NCBI RefSeq assembly: GCF_021462825.1
Contig: NZ_JAKEEB010000015.1
Coordinates: 62,001-126,000, forward strand
Origin: Streptomyces glomeratus
GTDB taxonomy: Bacteria; Actinomycetota; Actinomycetes; Streptomycetales; Streptomycetaceae
Reading direction: 5' to 3'
DNA: 64,000 nt
Below are positions 7,552 through 16,060 of the stretch, piece by piece. Position 1 is the stretch's first letter. The number at the start of each line of letters is the position of its first letter. The translations under genes and the position numbers were made by a program. The notes beneath the pieces were generated by a model. That model did no database searches. It was not told where the DNA came from and saw only the letters and a list, made by a program, of their open reading frames with translations.

Positions 7552-8865
7552 ATGCCCATGGCCGAGCCACCCCCCAACGGATGCGGACAGGCCACCGGAG
7601 CCCGCAAGATGCTGCGGTTGTTCGTTCTGCTCGCCGCACTGCTGGGCCTGACGGTTCCCTCCGCGCAGGCCACGGCCCCCGCCGCGCCCCCGTTCAAGGT
7701 TCTGGCCCTCTACAACGGCACCTGGGACGCCGCTCACATCAGCTTCGTACACGAGGCGAACGACTGGTTCCCGAAGCAGGCGGTCGCGAACGGCTTCACG
7801 TACACCGCGAGCAACGACTGGAGCCTCCTCGCCAACGGCGGAGTCGACGGCTACCAGGTGGTGCTCTTCCTCGACGACCTGCCGCAGACCGCCGCACAAC
7901 GGGCCGGATTCGAGCGGTACATGCGTGACGGCGGGGCCTGGATGGGCTTCCATGTCTCGGCCTTCACCACCGACGCGTCGAACTGGCCGTGGTACCACAA
8001 CCGGTTCCTCGGCAGCGGAAACTTCAAGACCAACACCTGGGGCCCGACCGCGGCCGTCCTGCGGGTCGAGGACCGCAGCCACCCGGCCACCGGAAACCTG
8101 CCGGCGACCTTCACCTCGTCGGTGAGCGAGTGGTACAGCTGGTCCAACGACCTGCGCCGGAACCCGGACATCAAGATCCTGGCCTCCGTCGACCCGAGCA
8201 GCTTCCCGCTCGGGACCGACCCCGACCAGAGCTGGTACAGCGGCTATTACCCGATCCTGTGGACGAACACGAAGTACAGGATGCTGTACGCCAACTTCGG
8301 CCACAACGCGATGAACTACGACACCAGCACCACACTGTCGTCCACCTTCGCCAGCCCGACTCAGAACCGGTTCGTCCTCGACGGGCTCAAATGGCTCGGC
8401 AGAGCCGGTGACGGCAATCCGCCTTCCGGACCCATCTCCGAGACGGCCTGGTACACGATGCGGAACACCGGGAACGGGACCTGCGTCGACGCGCGTGCCG
8501 CGGCCACCGCGAACGGCACCGTCGTCCAGCAGTACGCCTGCAACAACACCACTGCGCAGCAGTTCGAGTTCCGCTCCACCGACGGCGGATACGTCCGTAT
8601 CGCCGCACGCGGCAACCCACAGCAGGTCGTCGACGTCACCGACGGCTCCCTGGCGGAAAACGCCCCCCTTCAGCTGTGGTCGTACGCCGGCGGCCGGAAC
8701 CAGCAGTGGCAGCCGGTCCCGGAGACCTCCGGCCGATACCACTTCCTCGCCCGCCACAGCGGCAAGTGCCTCAGCGCCTCCGGCACCCCGGACAACAGCA
8801 TCCGGCTGACCCAACGAGGCTGCGACGGCTCCAGTACGCAGAGCTTCCAGCTCATCGCCCGGTAA
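7552..8865 (+). CDS. Exported ThuA-domain protein with C-terminal ricin-type lectin
   Basis: A 437-residue exported protein. After a short polar leader, a signal peptide runs MLRLFVLLAALLGL...AQA (about 20-44). Residues about 48-285 are a ThuA/class I amidotransferase-like domain: FKVLALYNGTWDAAHISFV, VVLFLDDLPQTA, GGAWMGFHVSAF and the late MLYANFGHNA are characteristic. Residues about 300-437 form a beta-trefoil ricin B/CBM13 module with the repeated QxW-type pattern (LQLWSYAGGRNQQWQPV). ThuA domains are linked to sugar utilisation, and the lectin would hold the protein on polysaccharide. AAAGG lies 7 nt before the ATG. The alginate lyase gene follows after 35 nt, so both are probably co-transcribed for polysaccharide breakdown outside the cell. 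Confidence 0.88.
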   Translation: MPMAEPPPNGCGQATGARKMLRLFVLLAALLGLTVPSAQATAPAAPPFKVLALYNGTWDAAHISFVHEANDWFPKQAVANGFTYTASNDWSLLANGGVDGYQVVLFLDDLPQTAAQRAGFERYMRDGGAWMGFHVSAFTTDASNWPWYHNRFLGSGNFKTNTWGPTAAVLRVEDRSHPATGNLPATFTSSVSEWYSWSNDLRRNPDIKILASVDPSSFPLGTDPDQSWYSGYYPILWTNTKYRMLYANFGHNAMNYDTSTTLSSTFASPTQNRFVLDGLKWLGRAGDGNPPSGPISETAWYTMRNTGNGTCVDARAAATANGTVVQQYACNNTTAQQFEFRSTDGGYVRIAARGNPQQVVDVTDGSLAENAPLQLWSYAGGRNQQWQPVPETSGRYHFLARHSGKCLSASGTPDNSIRLTQRGCDGSSTQSFQLIAR

Positions 8866-8900
8866 GTCCCGCTCCGCTCTCCACTCCCCGGGAGGCCCCC

Positions 8901-9677
8901 ATGACACGCTCCAGGCTCCTCGCGACTACGACCGTCACGGCTCTCGTCGGCGCACTGGCCGCCATCGGCAGCGGCAGCGCACACGCCGCGGACCCGAACG
9001 TCGCACCCGGCGGCAACTTCGACCTGTCGATATGGCAGCTCCAGGAGCCGGTCGGCTCCCCGGGGTCCCCGACGACGATCCCCTCGTCCCGGCTCCAGGG
9101 CCCCAACGGCTACCAGGACTCCTACTTCTACACCGACACCCGGGACGGTGCCATGACCTTCTGGGCGCCCGAGAAGGGCGTCACCACACCGAATTCCCAC
9201 TACGCCCGGTCGGAACTCCGGGAGATGAACCGTGACGGCAGCGCCGCGAACTGGTCGCTCAGCGGCACCCACCGGCTGAGCGCGACCCTGCGCGTGGTGT
9301 CCGTGACGTCAAACGTGTGCGTAGGGCAGATCCACCTCGGCACCGGGGGGCCCTCCACCAAGCCGCTTCTGGAGCTGTACTACCACTCCGACGGCGACAT
9401 CGTCCTGGGCACCGAGAACTCACCGTCCGGCGGCCAGACCCTGCACACGGTGGGGCGTGTCCCGATCGGCAAGACCTGGAGCTACACCATCGGTGTCTCC
9501 GGCGGCAACACCATCGACCTGACCGTCAACGGCAGCACCACCCACTACTCCATCCCCTCGTCGTTCAAGCCGTACAAGCAGTACTTCAAGGCCGGCTCCT
9601 ACAACCAGTCCTCGTCCGACAGCACCACGAAGGGAGCCCGGGTCGCCTTCTACGGGCTGACCGTCTCCCACCGGTGA
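8901..9677 (+). CDS. Exported polysaccharide lyase family 7 (alginate lyase)
   Basis: A 258-residue protein. A Sec signal (MTRSRLLATTTVTALVGAL...AHA) is followed by a single PL7 beta-jelly-roll. All three PL7 signature regions are visible: RSELREM (the R-E-R region), VGQIHLG (QIH variant) and YFKAGSYNQ. QIH-type enzymes usually prefer polyguluronate or mixed blocks, QVH-type polymannuronate; this one is QIH. The reaction is beta-elimination of alginate, with catalytic His in QIH and Tyr in YFKAG. GGAGG sits 6 nt before ATG 8901. The gene lies directly behind the ThuA-lectin gene. Confidence 0.93.
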   Translation: MTRSRLLATTTVTALVGALAAIGSGSAHAADPNVAPGGNFDLSIWQLQEPVGSPGSPTTIPSSRLQGPNGYQDSYFYTDTRDGAMTFWAPEKGVTTPNSHYARSELREMNRDGSAANWSLSGTHRLSATLRVVSVTSNVCVGQIHLGTGGPSTKPLLELYYHSDGDIVLGTENSPSGGQTLHTVGRVPIGKTWSYTIGVSGGNTIDLTVNGSTTHYSIPSSFKPYKQYFKAGSYNQSSSDSTTKGARVAFYGLTVSHR

Positions 9678-9833
9678 CCGCCCGCAGGCACCGGTGGTCG
9701 CAGTCCGTGCCGGGGCGTGCGGTTTCCGTGGCCCCGGCACGCCTCGCCCGGGCGGCACTCGTTCGGCGCGCGCGATCGGTCCTCAGCTGGTGTGCTGGTG
9801 GCAGGGGCCGCTCCACCCGTTCCGGAGAGTCAG

Positions 9834-10856
9834 ATGAGTACCTATCGAGTCGCGCAGACGGCCGCCGCGGATGGGCCCTTGGAGATCGCCGAGCGCGGGG
9901 TGCCGAAGCCGGGCCCCGGCCACGTGCGGATCGCCGTCGAGGCGTGCGGGATCTGCCGCAGCGACGCCCTCTTCGTGAACGCCGCCGTACCGGGTATCGA
10001 GTTTCCCGTGGTCCCCGGTCATGAGATCGCCGGGCGCATCGACGCACTCGGTGAGGGAGCGGGGGACCGGGGCTGGCAGACGGGTGACCGGGTGGCGGTG
10101 GGCTGGTTCGGAGGCAGCTGTGGCCACTGTCCCCCTTGCAGACAGGGCGACTTCATCGTCTGCCCGAACCTGAAGGTTCCGGGATGGGCCTACGACGGTG
10201 GTTTCGCGGAGATGGTGATCGCGCCGGTCGACGCCCTGGCCCGGATTCCCGACGCGCTGGCGTCGAGCGAGGCGGGGCCCATGGCCTGCGCCGGGGTGAC
10301 GACGTACAACGGGCTGCGGCGCAGTTCCGCCCGGCCGGGTGACCTGGTCGCCGTCCTGGGCATCGGCGGGCTGGGCCACCTGGGAGTCCAGTACGCGGCC
10401 GCGATGGGCTTCGAGACCGTGGCCATCGCCCGCGGAGCCGACAAGGCCGATCTCGCCAAGCAACTCGGGGCCCACCACTACATCGACAGCACGGCGGACA
10501 TCGCCGTGGCAGAGGCGCTGCAGTCGCTCGGCGGCGCGAAGGTCGTGCTGGCCACCGCCGGCAGTTCCGACGCCATCACGGCGACCGTCGACGGACTCTC
10601 GCGCCGTGGTGAGCTGGTGGTGATCGGAGTGACGCCCGAGGCGCTGGGGATCAGTCCCCGGCAGCTCATCTCGGCAGGCAGGACCGTCCGTGGCCACCCG
10701 TCCGGGACCGCACAGGACGTGGAGGATGCCATGGCGTTCAGCTCCCTGCACGGGATTCTGCCGATGATCGAGCCCATGCCTCTGGAGCAGGCCGATCGGG
10801 CGTATCGCAAGATGCTGTCGGGTGCCGCCCGCTTCCGTATGGTCCTCATCTGCTGA
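9834..10856 (+). CDS. Zinc-dependent alcohol dehydrogenase (MDR family)
   Basis: A 340-residue medium-chain dehydrogenase. Catalytic zinc ligands appear as GICRSD (Cys41) and PGHE (His63/Glu64). The structural zinc Cys set is SCGHCPPCRQGDFIVC (Cys96, 99, 102, 110), and the Rossmann loop is GIGGLGHLG (about 175-183). The C-terminal YRKMLSGAARFRMVL is typical of the AdhP/YahK-like alcohol dehydrogenases. ATG 9834 is chosen because GGAGAG lies 7 nt upstream and the family N-terminus (TYRVAQ) begins there. The substrate is unknown. It may be co-transcribed with the isochorismatase-fold gene downstream, although that gene has its own putative promoter. Confidence 0.92.
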   Translation: MSTYRVAQTAAADGPLEIAERGVPKPGPGHVRIAVEACGICRSDALFVNAAVPGIEFPVVPGHEIAGRIDALGEGAGDRGWQTGDRVAVGWFGGSCGHCPPCRQGDFIVCPNLKVPGWAYDGGFAEMVIAPVDALARIPDALASSEAGPMACAGVTTYNGLRRSSARPGDLVAVLGIGGLGHLGVQYAAAMGFETVAIARGADKADLAKQLGAHHYIDSTADIAVAEALQSLGGAKVVLATAGSSDAITATVDGLSRRGELVVIGVTPEALGISPRQLISAGRTVRGHPSGTAQDVEDAMAFSSLHGILPMIEPMPLEQADRAYRKMLSGAARFRMVLIC

Positions 10857-10932
10857 TCCCTGGGGCCGCGGGAGCAGTCGTCCAAGGGGTCGGGTGTCGG
10901 CCCGGGCCCGGGACACGAGCATCGGGCCACCT

Positions 10933-10962
10933 TTGACTTTCACGATGACAGAGGTAATCCTC
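10933..10962 (+). promoter_or_regulatory. Putative promoter and inverted repeat before the isochorismatase-fold gene
   Basis: TTGACT (10933-10938) is followed 16 nt later by TAATCC. The -10 region lies inside a perfect inverted repeat GAGG-TAAT-CCTC (10951-10962), which looks like a small operator. The start codon is 45 nt downstream. Confidence 0.35.
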
Positions 10963-11006
10963 ATATCTGGATGTTGTACGTCATCCACATTCGAGGAGAA
11001 CCGGCC

Positions 11007-11636
11007 GTGTCCGACACCTACGACCCCCGCCGCACGGCGATCCTGCTGGTCGATCCCTACAACGACTTCCTCTCCGAGGGCGGCCTGATCTGGCCGCGAG
11101 TGGAGCCCGTGGCCAAGGAGGTGGGTCTGCTGGGCAATCTGCGCTCCGTGGTCGGCTCCGCCCGCGAGGTCGGCGCCCATGTGGTGTTCGTCCCGCACCG
11201 CCGCTGGGAGCCGGGCGACTACGAGGCGTGGGACCATCCCAATCCGAGCCAGCGCAGCATCATGGAGCGGCACAGCTTTGCCCGGGGAACGTGGGGCGGG
11301 GAGTTCCACCCCGACTTCCAGCCGCGGCCGGGCGAGGTGGTCGCCCACGAGCACTGGGGCCAGAGCGGGTTCGCCAACACGGACCTGGACGTCCAGCTCA
11401 AGCAGCACGGCATCACCCACGTCGTCGTGGTGGGCCTCCTGGCGAACACCTGCATCGAGTCCACCGCCCGCTTCGCCATGGAGCTCGGCTATCACGTGAC
11501 ACTGGTCCGCGACGCCACGGCCGCCTTTCGGCCCGAGATGATGCACGCCGCCCACGAGCTCAACGGCCCGACCTTCGCCCACGCCATCCTCACCACGGAG
11601 GATCTCGTTGCCGCCCTGGGGAGCGGGAAGGCATGA
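11007..11636 (+). CDS. Isochorismatase-family cysteine hydrolase
   Basis: A 209-residue alpha/beta hydrolase of the cysteine hydrolase superfamily. The catalytic Asp is in LLVDPYNDF (Asp16) and the nucleophile Cys149 is in GLLANTCIESTARFA. The third catalytic residue, a Lys before EHW in close relatives (KEHW), is His here (VAHEHWGQSGF), so the triad is unusual. Relatives hydrolyse amides or isochorismate; the substrate cannot be told. GTG 11007 has GAGGAGAA 6 nt upstream; an in-frame ATG at 10971 lacks a site. It follows the alcohol dehydrogenase by 150 nt. Confidence 0.87.
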   Translation: MSDTYDPRRTAILLVDPYNDFLSEGGLIWPRVEPVAKEVGLLGNLRSVVGSAREVGAHVVFVPHRRWEPGDYEAWDHPNPSQRSIMERHSFARGTWGGEFHPDFQPRPGEVVAHEHWGQSGFANTDLDVQLKQHGITHVVVVGLLANTCIESTARFAMELGYHVTLVRDATAAFRPEMMHAAHELNGPTFAHAILTTEDLVAALGSGKA

Positions 11637-11719
11637 CGTCGGCGGGAGTGCCCTGACGCGAGAGCATCGGCGCCCCGTGGAACCGTGACTCCCTTGTGCG
11701 GAGAGCCGGTTGCCGTGGA

Positions 11720-12316
11720 TTACGCCTCTTTCGGCGGACCGGTTCGTACGACGGCCTGGTCGCCGTGGGGGCCGAACATGTGCAGGATCTCGACCGCGTG
11801 CGTGCCGGCGGGGCCGAACCAGTGCGGTTCGCCGGTGTCGAACTCGGCCACCTCGCCCGGACGAAGGGTGAATTCACGTTCTCCGAGGATGAGGCGGAGT
11901 TCACCGGCAAGCACGTAGAGCCACTCGTAGCCGGTGTGGGTCACGAGCTTCGGTTCCCGGTACGCGAGGACCTGCTTGAAGACCTGGACCCGGCCCGGGT
12001 ACTGCGTCAAGGGCACAAGGACGCTGCCACGCTCGCGGCGACGGGGTTTCAGGTGGACGCGAGGGTCACCGGTGACGGGAGCCGCCACCAGTTGGTCCAG
12101 AGCGACGCGGTGCGCCCGCGCGAGCGGGATGAGCAGATCCAGCGTAGGGCGGCGTTTGCCCGACTCCAGGCGTGACAATGTGCTCACGGATATCCCGGTG
12201 TCCGCCGCGAGCGTCTCCAGCGTGAGTCCGCGGTCGTGTCGCAGTGCTCGCAGCCGCGGCCCGATGCCCTCGAGTATCTCCATGAGTTCGGCGTCCATGA
12301 GGTCCATGGGATCCAT
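11720..12316 (-). CDS. XRE-cupin transcriptional regulator
   Basis: A 198-residue regulator. The N-terminal HTH_3 domain runs about 14-70 (LRALRHDRGLTLETLAADTG, VSTLSRLESGKRRPTLDLL). The C-terminal cupin is about 115-190 (THTGYEWLYVLAGELRLILG, LRPGEVAEFDTGEPHWFGP). ATG 12316 starts MDPMDLMDAEL. It is divergent from a 14-TM efflux pump with 88 nt between the start codons, the usual arrangement in which the XRE-cupin protein represses the pump and itself until a small ligand binds the cupin. Confidence 0.9.
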   Translation of the reverse strand: MDPMDLMDAELMEILEGIGPRLRALRHDRGLTLETLAADTGISVSTLSRLESGKRRPTLDLLIPLARAHRVALDQLVAAPVTGDPRVHLKPRRRERGSVLVPLTQYPGRVQVFKQVLAYREPKLVTHTGYEWLYVLAGELRLILGEREFTLRPGEVAEFDTGEPHWFGPAGTHAVEILHMFGPHGDQAVVRTGPPKEA

Positions 12317-12333
12317 TTTGCAGACTCCGCAAA
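12317..12333. promoter_or_regulatory. Likely XRE-cupin autoregulatory operator
   Basis: TTTGC-AGACTCC-GCAAA is a perfect 5-bp inverted repeat immediately 5' of the regulator's start codon, in an otherwise GC-rich divergent promoter region shared with the efflux gene. Protein binding here would block both transcription start and ribosome access. Confidence 0.35.
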
Positions 12334-12404
12334 TTTCCTGGGCCGGCCCCGTCACCTGATCCGAGCATGGGCCCACTGACGATCCCTGACGGAAGGTGGG
12401 CCCC

Positions 12405-13811
12405 GTGACCACGACCATTTCGGCTGCTCGACCCGCGTTGAGTGCGCGCCGGCGCTGGACGGTGCTGGCCGTCTGCGCGCTGAGCATGTTCCTTGTCGGC
12501 CTGGACACCACCATCGTCAACGTGGGTCTGCCCGTGATCGGGCGGGGCCTGGGCGTGGGCACCCGCAGTCTGGAATGGGTCGTGGACGCCTATACGGTGG
12601 TCCTGGCCAGCCTCCTCATCGCCTCCGGCGCCCTCGCGGACCGCTTCGGACGCCGTCGTGTGTTCCGGTGCGGGCTGATCGTCTTCGGCGTCGCATCACT
12701 TGCGTGTGCGGTCGCTCCATCGCTCGGCCTTCTGGTCGCCGCACGCGTCGTCCAGGGCGTCGGGGCCTCGATGCTGAGCCCCGTGGCCCTGGCGATCGTG
12801 GTGAACGCCATGCCCGACCCACGGGAGCGGGCCCGGGCCATCGGCGTATGGGCGTCGGTCTTCGGGCTCAGCATGGCGGCAGGACCGGTCACCGGCGGGG
12901 GACTCATCGCGGCGTTCGGCTGGCGATCGGTGTTCTGGATCAACGCACCGGTCATCGTTGCCGCCCTCGTCCTCGTGGCGGTCTTCGTACCGGAGTCGCG
13001 AGGACAGCGGACCCGGCGCCTCGACCTGCCCGGCCAGATACTCCTCGCGTCGGCCTTGTGCGTCGTGGTCGGTGTCCTCATCGAAGGCCCCCGCATCGGG
13101 TGGGCGTCGCCTCTCGCAACGGTCGGCTACACCTTGATCGTGGCCGCGACAGGCGGTTTCATCCGGGTCGAGTCTCGTCGGCGCGAACCCCTGATGGACC
13201 TCGTGCTCTTCCGGCGACCGCTGTTCACCACGGCGGTGCTGGGCGCCGTGACGGTGTTCGTCGCGCTCAATGTGACTCTGCTGCTCAACACGCTCTATCT
13301 CCAGCACGCCCGCGGATGGACGCCGCTCGCGGCAGGCGTGGCGACGCTGCCCATGGCGCTGGGAGCCACCGTGTGTGCGCCGTGGTCCGGCAATCTGGTG
13401 GGGCGCACGGGACCACGACGTCCGCTCCTCCTTGCGGGCGGGTTCACCGCCGCCGGGGGACTGTGCATGGTGAATCTCGGCCCGGACACGAGCGTTCTGC
13501 TGCTCCTGCTCGCCTATCTGCTCATCGGTATCGGGTTCGGTTTCGCCAACGCACCCATCACCAACACCGCAGTCAGCGGTCTGCCGCCCTCCCGCGCCGG
13601 TGTGGCCGGGGCGATCACCTCCACCGCACGCCAGGTCGGTTCGGCGGTCGGTATCGCCATCGCCGGGGGTCTGGCAGCGGGAGTGGGCCCCACCGGCCTC
13701 GCCCATGCGTCTCGTCCCGGATGGCTGCTCGTGACGGCCTGCGGACTGTTCCTCTTCGCCGTGGCGCGAGCCTCCCGAGCAGCGACCCCGCCGGCGCGCG
13801 GCTCGGCGTGA
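12405..13811 (+). CDS. MFS drug efflux transporter (DHA2, EmrB/QacA type)
   Basis: A 468-residue membrane protein. The DHA2 signature LDTTIVNVGLPVIG lies in TM1, and motif A in the first cytoplasmic loop is ALADRFGRRRVF. SPVALAIVVNAMPDPRERARAIGVW and GPVTGGGLIAAFGWRSVFWINAPV are classic for 14-TM drug:H+ antiporters. Hydrophobic segments fit 13-14 helices. GTG 12405 is preferred, with GGAAGG 10 nt upstream; GTG 12396 overlaps that site. It faces the XRE-cupin regulator, which probably controls it. The substrate is unknown. Confidence 0.92.
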   Translation: MTTTISAARPALSARRRWTVLAVCALSMFLVGLDTTIVNVGLPVIGRGLGVGTRSLEWVVDAYTVVLASLLIASGALADRFGRRRVFRCGLIVFGVASLACAVAPSLGLLVAARVVQGVGASMLSPVALAIVVNAMPDPRERARAIGVWASVFGLSMAAGPVTGGGLIAAFGWRSVFWINAPVIVAALVLVAVFVPESRGQRTRRLDLPGQILLASALCVVVGVLIEGPRIGWASPLATVGYTLIVAATGGFIRVESRRREPLMDLVLFRRPLFTTAVLGAVTVFVALNVTLLLNTLYLQHARGWTPLAAGVATLPMALGATVCAPWSGNLVGRTGPRRPLLLAGGFTAAGGLCMVNLGPDTSVLLLLLAYLLIGIGFGFANAPITNTAVSGLPPSRAGVAGAITSTARQVGSAVGIAIAGGLAAGVGPTGLAHASRPGWLLVTACGLFLFAVARASRAATPPARGSA

Positions 13812-13904
13812 CGCTCGCGAACGCAGCGCCGCCTCCACGTCCGGACACGAACTCCCTCGACCGGTGATGGCATGTTCCGGTCAAATCTGCCAGTCTTCCG
13901 GTAA

Positions 13905-13932
13905 CCGTGTCCCTGACCCCACAGGGACACGG
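13905..13932 (+). terminator. Hairpin terminator after the MFS gene
   Basis: CCGTGTCCCTG and CAGGGACACGG form a perfect 11-bp stem with a 6-nt loop, 93 nt after the efflux gene stop. There is no T-run, as is usual in Streptomyces. It lies inside the 244-nt gap before the M1 peptidase. Confidence 0.6.
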
Positions 13933-14055
13933 CAGGACTCGCACCGGCGATCGCGCAAGCGACGCGCGCAACCCCCGGCTGCCCACCGGCGCACCCAGTC
14001 CGGCCGGGCAGCGCCCGAGCATGCCGGAATCCCGGCCGCAACAAAGGAGTTTCGT

Positions 14056-15915
14056 GTGAGACCCACCCCCCACAAGGCCCTCACGGCGAGCGCACTCGCC
14101 GTCGCCGTGACGGCCGCCGTCCTGCTTCCCGTCACCCCGGCGGCAGCCGCGCCGTCCACGGCCCCGCCGGCCGCCGCCTGCACCCCGGCCCAGGTGATCA
14201 CCAACGGCGGCTTCGAAAGCGGCACTTCGCCCTGGAGCCAGTCGTCGTCCGGGGTGATCACCAACCGCGCAGGCCAGACCGCCCACGGCGGCACCTCCTT
14301 CGCCTGGCTGAACGGAGTCGGCAGTACGCACACCGACACCCTCGCCCAGAGCGTGACCATCCCGTCCGGATGCAGCACCGCCACCCTCACCTTCTGGCTG
14401 CACATCGACACCGCCGAGACCACCTCGTCCACCGCGTACGACAAGCTGACGGCGAAGATCGGCACGACGACACTGGCGACGTACTCGAACGTGGACAAGA
14501 ACACCGGCTACGTGCGGAAATCGTTCGACGTGTCGGCGTTCGCCGGCCAGACCGTGAACCTCACCTTCAGCGGCACCGAGGACTACAGCCTCCAGACGAG
14601 CTTCGTCATCGACGACGTCGCCCTCGACACCTCAGGCGGCACCACTCCGCCCGCGGACTCCACGCGCACCCCGGCCGCGCCCTCGTACACCGTGAGTCTC
14701 AGCAGCAACACCGCCGGCACCGTGTGGACCGGCCACGAGAGTGCGACGTTCACCAACGCATCCTCGACCGCGCTCGGCGAGGTGTACCTGCGGCTGTGGG
14801 ACAACTACCACGGCACCTGCTCCGCCATGCCGATCACGGTCGGCAACGTCACCGGTGGCACCGCGGGCACCCTCTCGGTCGGCTGCACGGCCCTCCGGAT
14901 CGACCTGCCGACGCCACTTGCGCAAGGCCAGTCCGCCACGATCGGCTTCGACCTGGGCATCACCGTGCCCAGCGGCGCCGACCGGTTCGGTCACGACGGG
15001 GCCTTCAGCTTCATCGGCAACGCCCTGCCCGTTCTCGCGGTCAAGGACGGGGCGGGCTGGCACCTGGACCCGTACACCAACAACGGCGAGTCGTTCTACT
15101 CACTGGCCGCGGACTTCAAGGTGACCCTCGACCACCCGAGCACCCTGCTGGTGCCGGCGACCGGCACATCAGCCGACACGCCCGGCTCCAGCGGACGTAC
15201 GATCACGACCGCCACCGCCTCCAAGGTCCGTGACTTCGCCTGGGCAGCCGGCCCCTTCACCAAGATCTCCGGCACCTCCGCCGCCGGCACCGCGGTCAAC
15301 GTCTACTCCGTCTCGGACATCAGCTCGGCCGATGCGCAGTCGATGCTCAGCACCGCCAAGACCGCCGTGGACGCCCACGCGTCGCGGTTCGGCGCCTACC
15401 CGTACGGTGAACTGGACGCGGTGATCGACAACAACTTCTGGTTCGGCGGCATGGAATACCCCGGGTTCGTCCTCGACCTGGTCAGCACGACGGCGCTCAC
15501 CCATGAGATCGGTCACCAGTGGTGGTACGGCATCGTCGGCGACGACGAGTACAACGGTCCGTGGCTCGACGAGGCGTTCGCGGACTACGCCACCGACCTG
15601 GCACTGAACAAGACCGGCACCAACTGCTGGAACGGCGTCTCGTGGTCCTCGACCGCCGAGAAGATCACCAACTCGATGGCCTACTGGGACGCCCACTCCT
15701 CCCGGTACTCCACCGTCGTGTACGGGTACGGCAAGTGCGCCCTGCACGACCTGCGGCGCGTCCTCGGCGACACCGCCATGGCCAAACTCCTGAAGGACTA
15801 CGCCACTTCGCACTGGTACGGCATCTCGGCCACGTCCGAGTTCAAGGCGGCCGCCCAGGCTGCCACGACCACGGACCTGACCTCGTTCTGGACGCAGCAC
15901 CGCATCGACGGCTGA
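14056..15915 (+). CDS. Exported M1-family zinc metallopeptidase
   Basis: A 619-residue exported protein. The signal is VRPTPHKALTASALAVAVT...AAAAP. A carbohydrate-binding-like beta-sandwich (NGGFESGTSPWSQ to DDVALDTSGG, about 50-195) and a Thr/Pro linker follow. The M1 part then has a beta-domain and the zinc site HEIGHQWWYG plus WLDEAFADY, that is HExxH followed 18 residues later by the third ligand Glu. The upstream GGMEYPG is the GAMEN-like exopeptidase motif. This gives an aminopeptidase, outside the cell, perhaps attached to cell wall or biomass by the N-terminal module. The usual M1 C-terminal helical domain is short. GTG 14056 follows AAAGGAG by 7 nt. Confidence 0.92.
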   Translation: MRPTPHKALTASALAVAVTAAVLLPVTPAAAAPSTAPPAAACTPAQVITNGGFESGTSPWSQSSSGVITNRAGQTAHGGTSFAWLNGVGSTHTDTLAQSVTIPSGCSTATLTFWLHIDTAETTSSTAYDKLTAKIGTTTLATYSNVDKNTGYVRKSFDVSAFAGQTVNLTFSGTEDYSLQTSFVIDDVALDTSGGTTPPADSTRTPAAPSYTVSLSSNTAGTVWTGHESATFTNASSTALGEVYLRLWDNYHGTCSAMPITVGNVTGGTAGTLSVGCTALRIDLPTPLAQGQSATIGFDLGITVPSGADRFGHDGAFSFIGNALPVLAVKDGAGWHLDPYTNNGESFYSLAADFKVTLDHPSTLLVPATGTSADTPGSSGRTITTATASKVRDFAWAAGPFTKISGTSAAGTAVNVYSVSDISSADAQSMLSTAKTAVDAHASRFGAYPYGELDAVIDNNFWFGGMEYPGFVLDLVSTTALTHEIGHQWWYGIVGDDEYNGPWLDEAFADYATDLALNKTGTNCWNGVSWSSTAEKITNSMAYWDAHSSRYSTVVYGYGKCALHDLRRVLGDTAMAKLLKDYATSHWYGISATSEFKAAAQAATTTDLTSFWTQHRIDG

Positions 15916-15925
15916 CGCCGGCGCC

Positions 15926-15968
15926 GGTTCGCCGCGGGGGCGCCTCCCGGCGTCACCCGCGGCGAACC
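15926..15968 (+). terminator. Hairpin terminator after the M1 peptidase
   Basis: GGTTCGCCGCGGG and CCCGCGGCGAACC form a perfect 13-bp stem around a 17-nt loop, 10 nt after the peptidase stop codon. Confidence 0.75.
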
Positions 15969-16060
15969 TCCGCCCATGACAACCTCGGTGCAGCGCAAGG
16001 GGATCGAGCCACCGCAGGTCAGCGCCGGCCTGTTGCCGGCCACCGCCAGTCCGGACGGCG

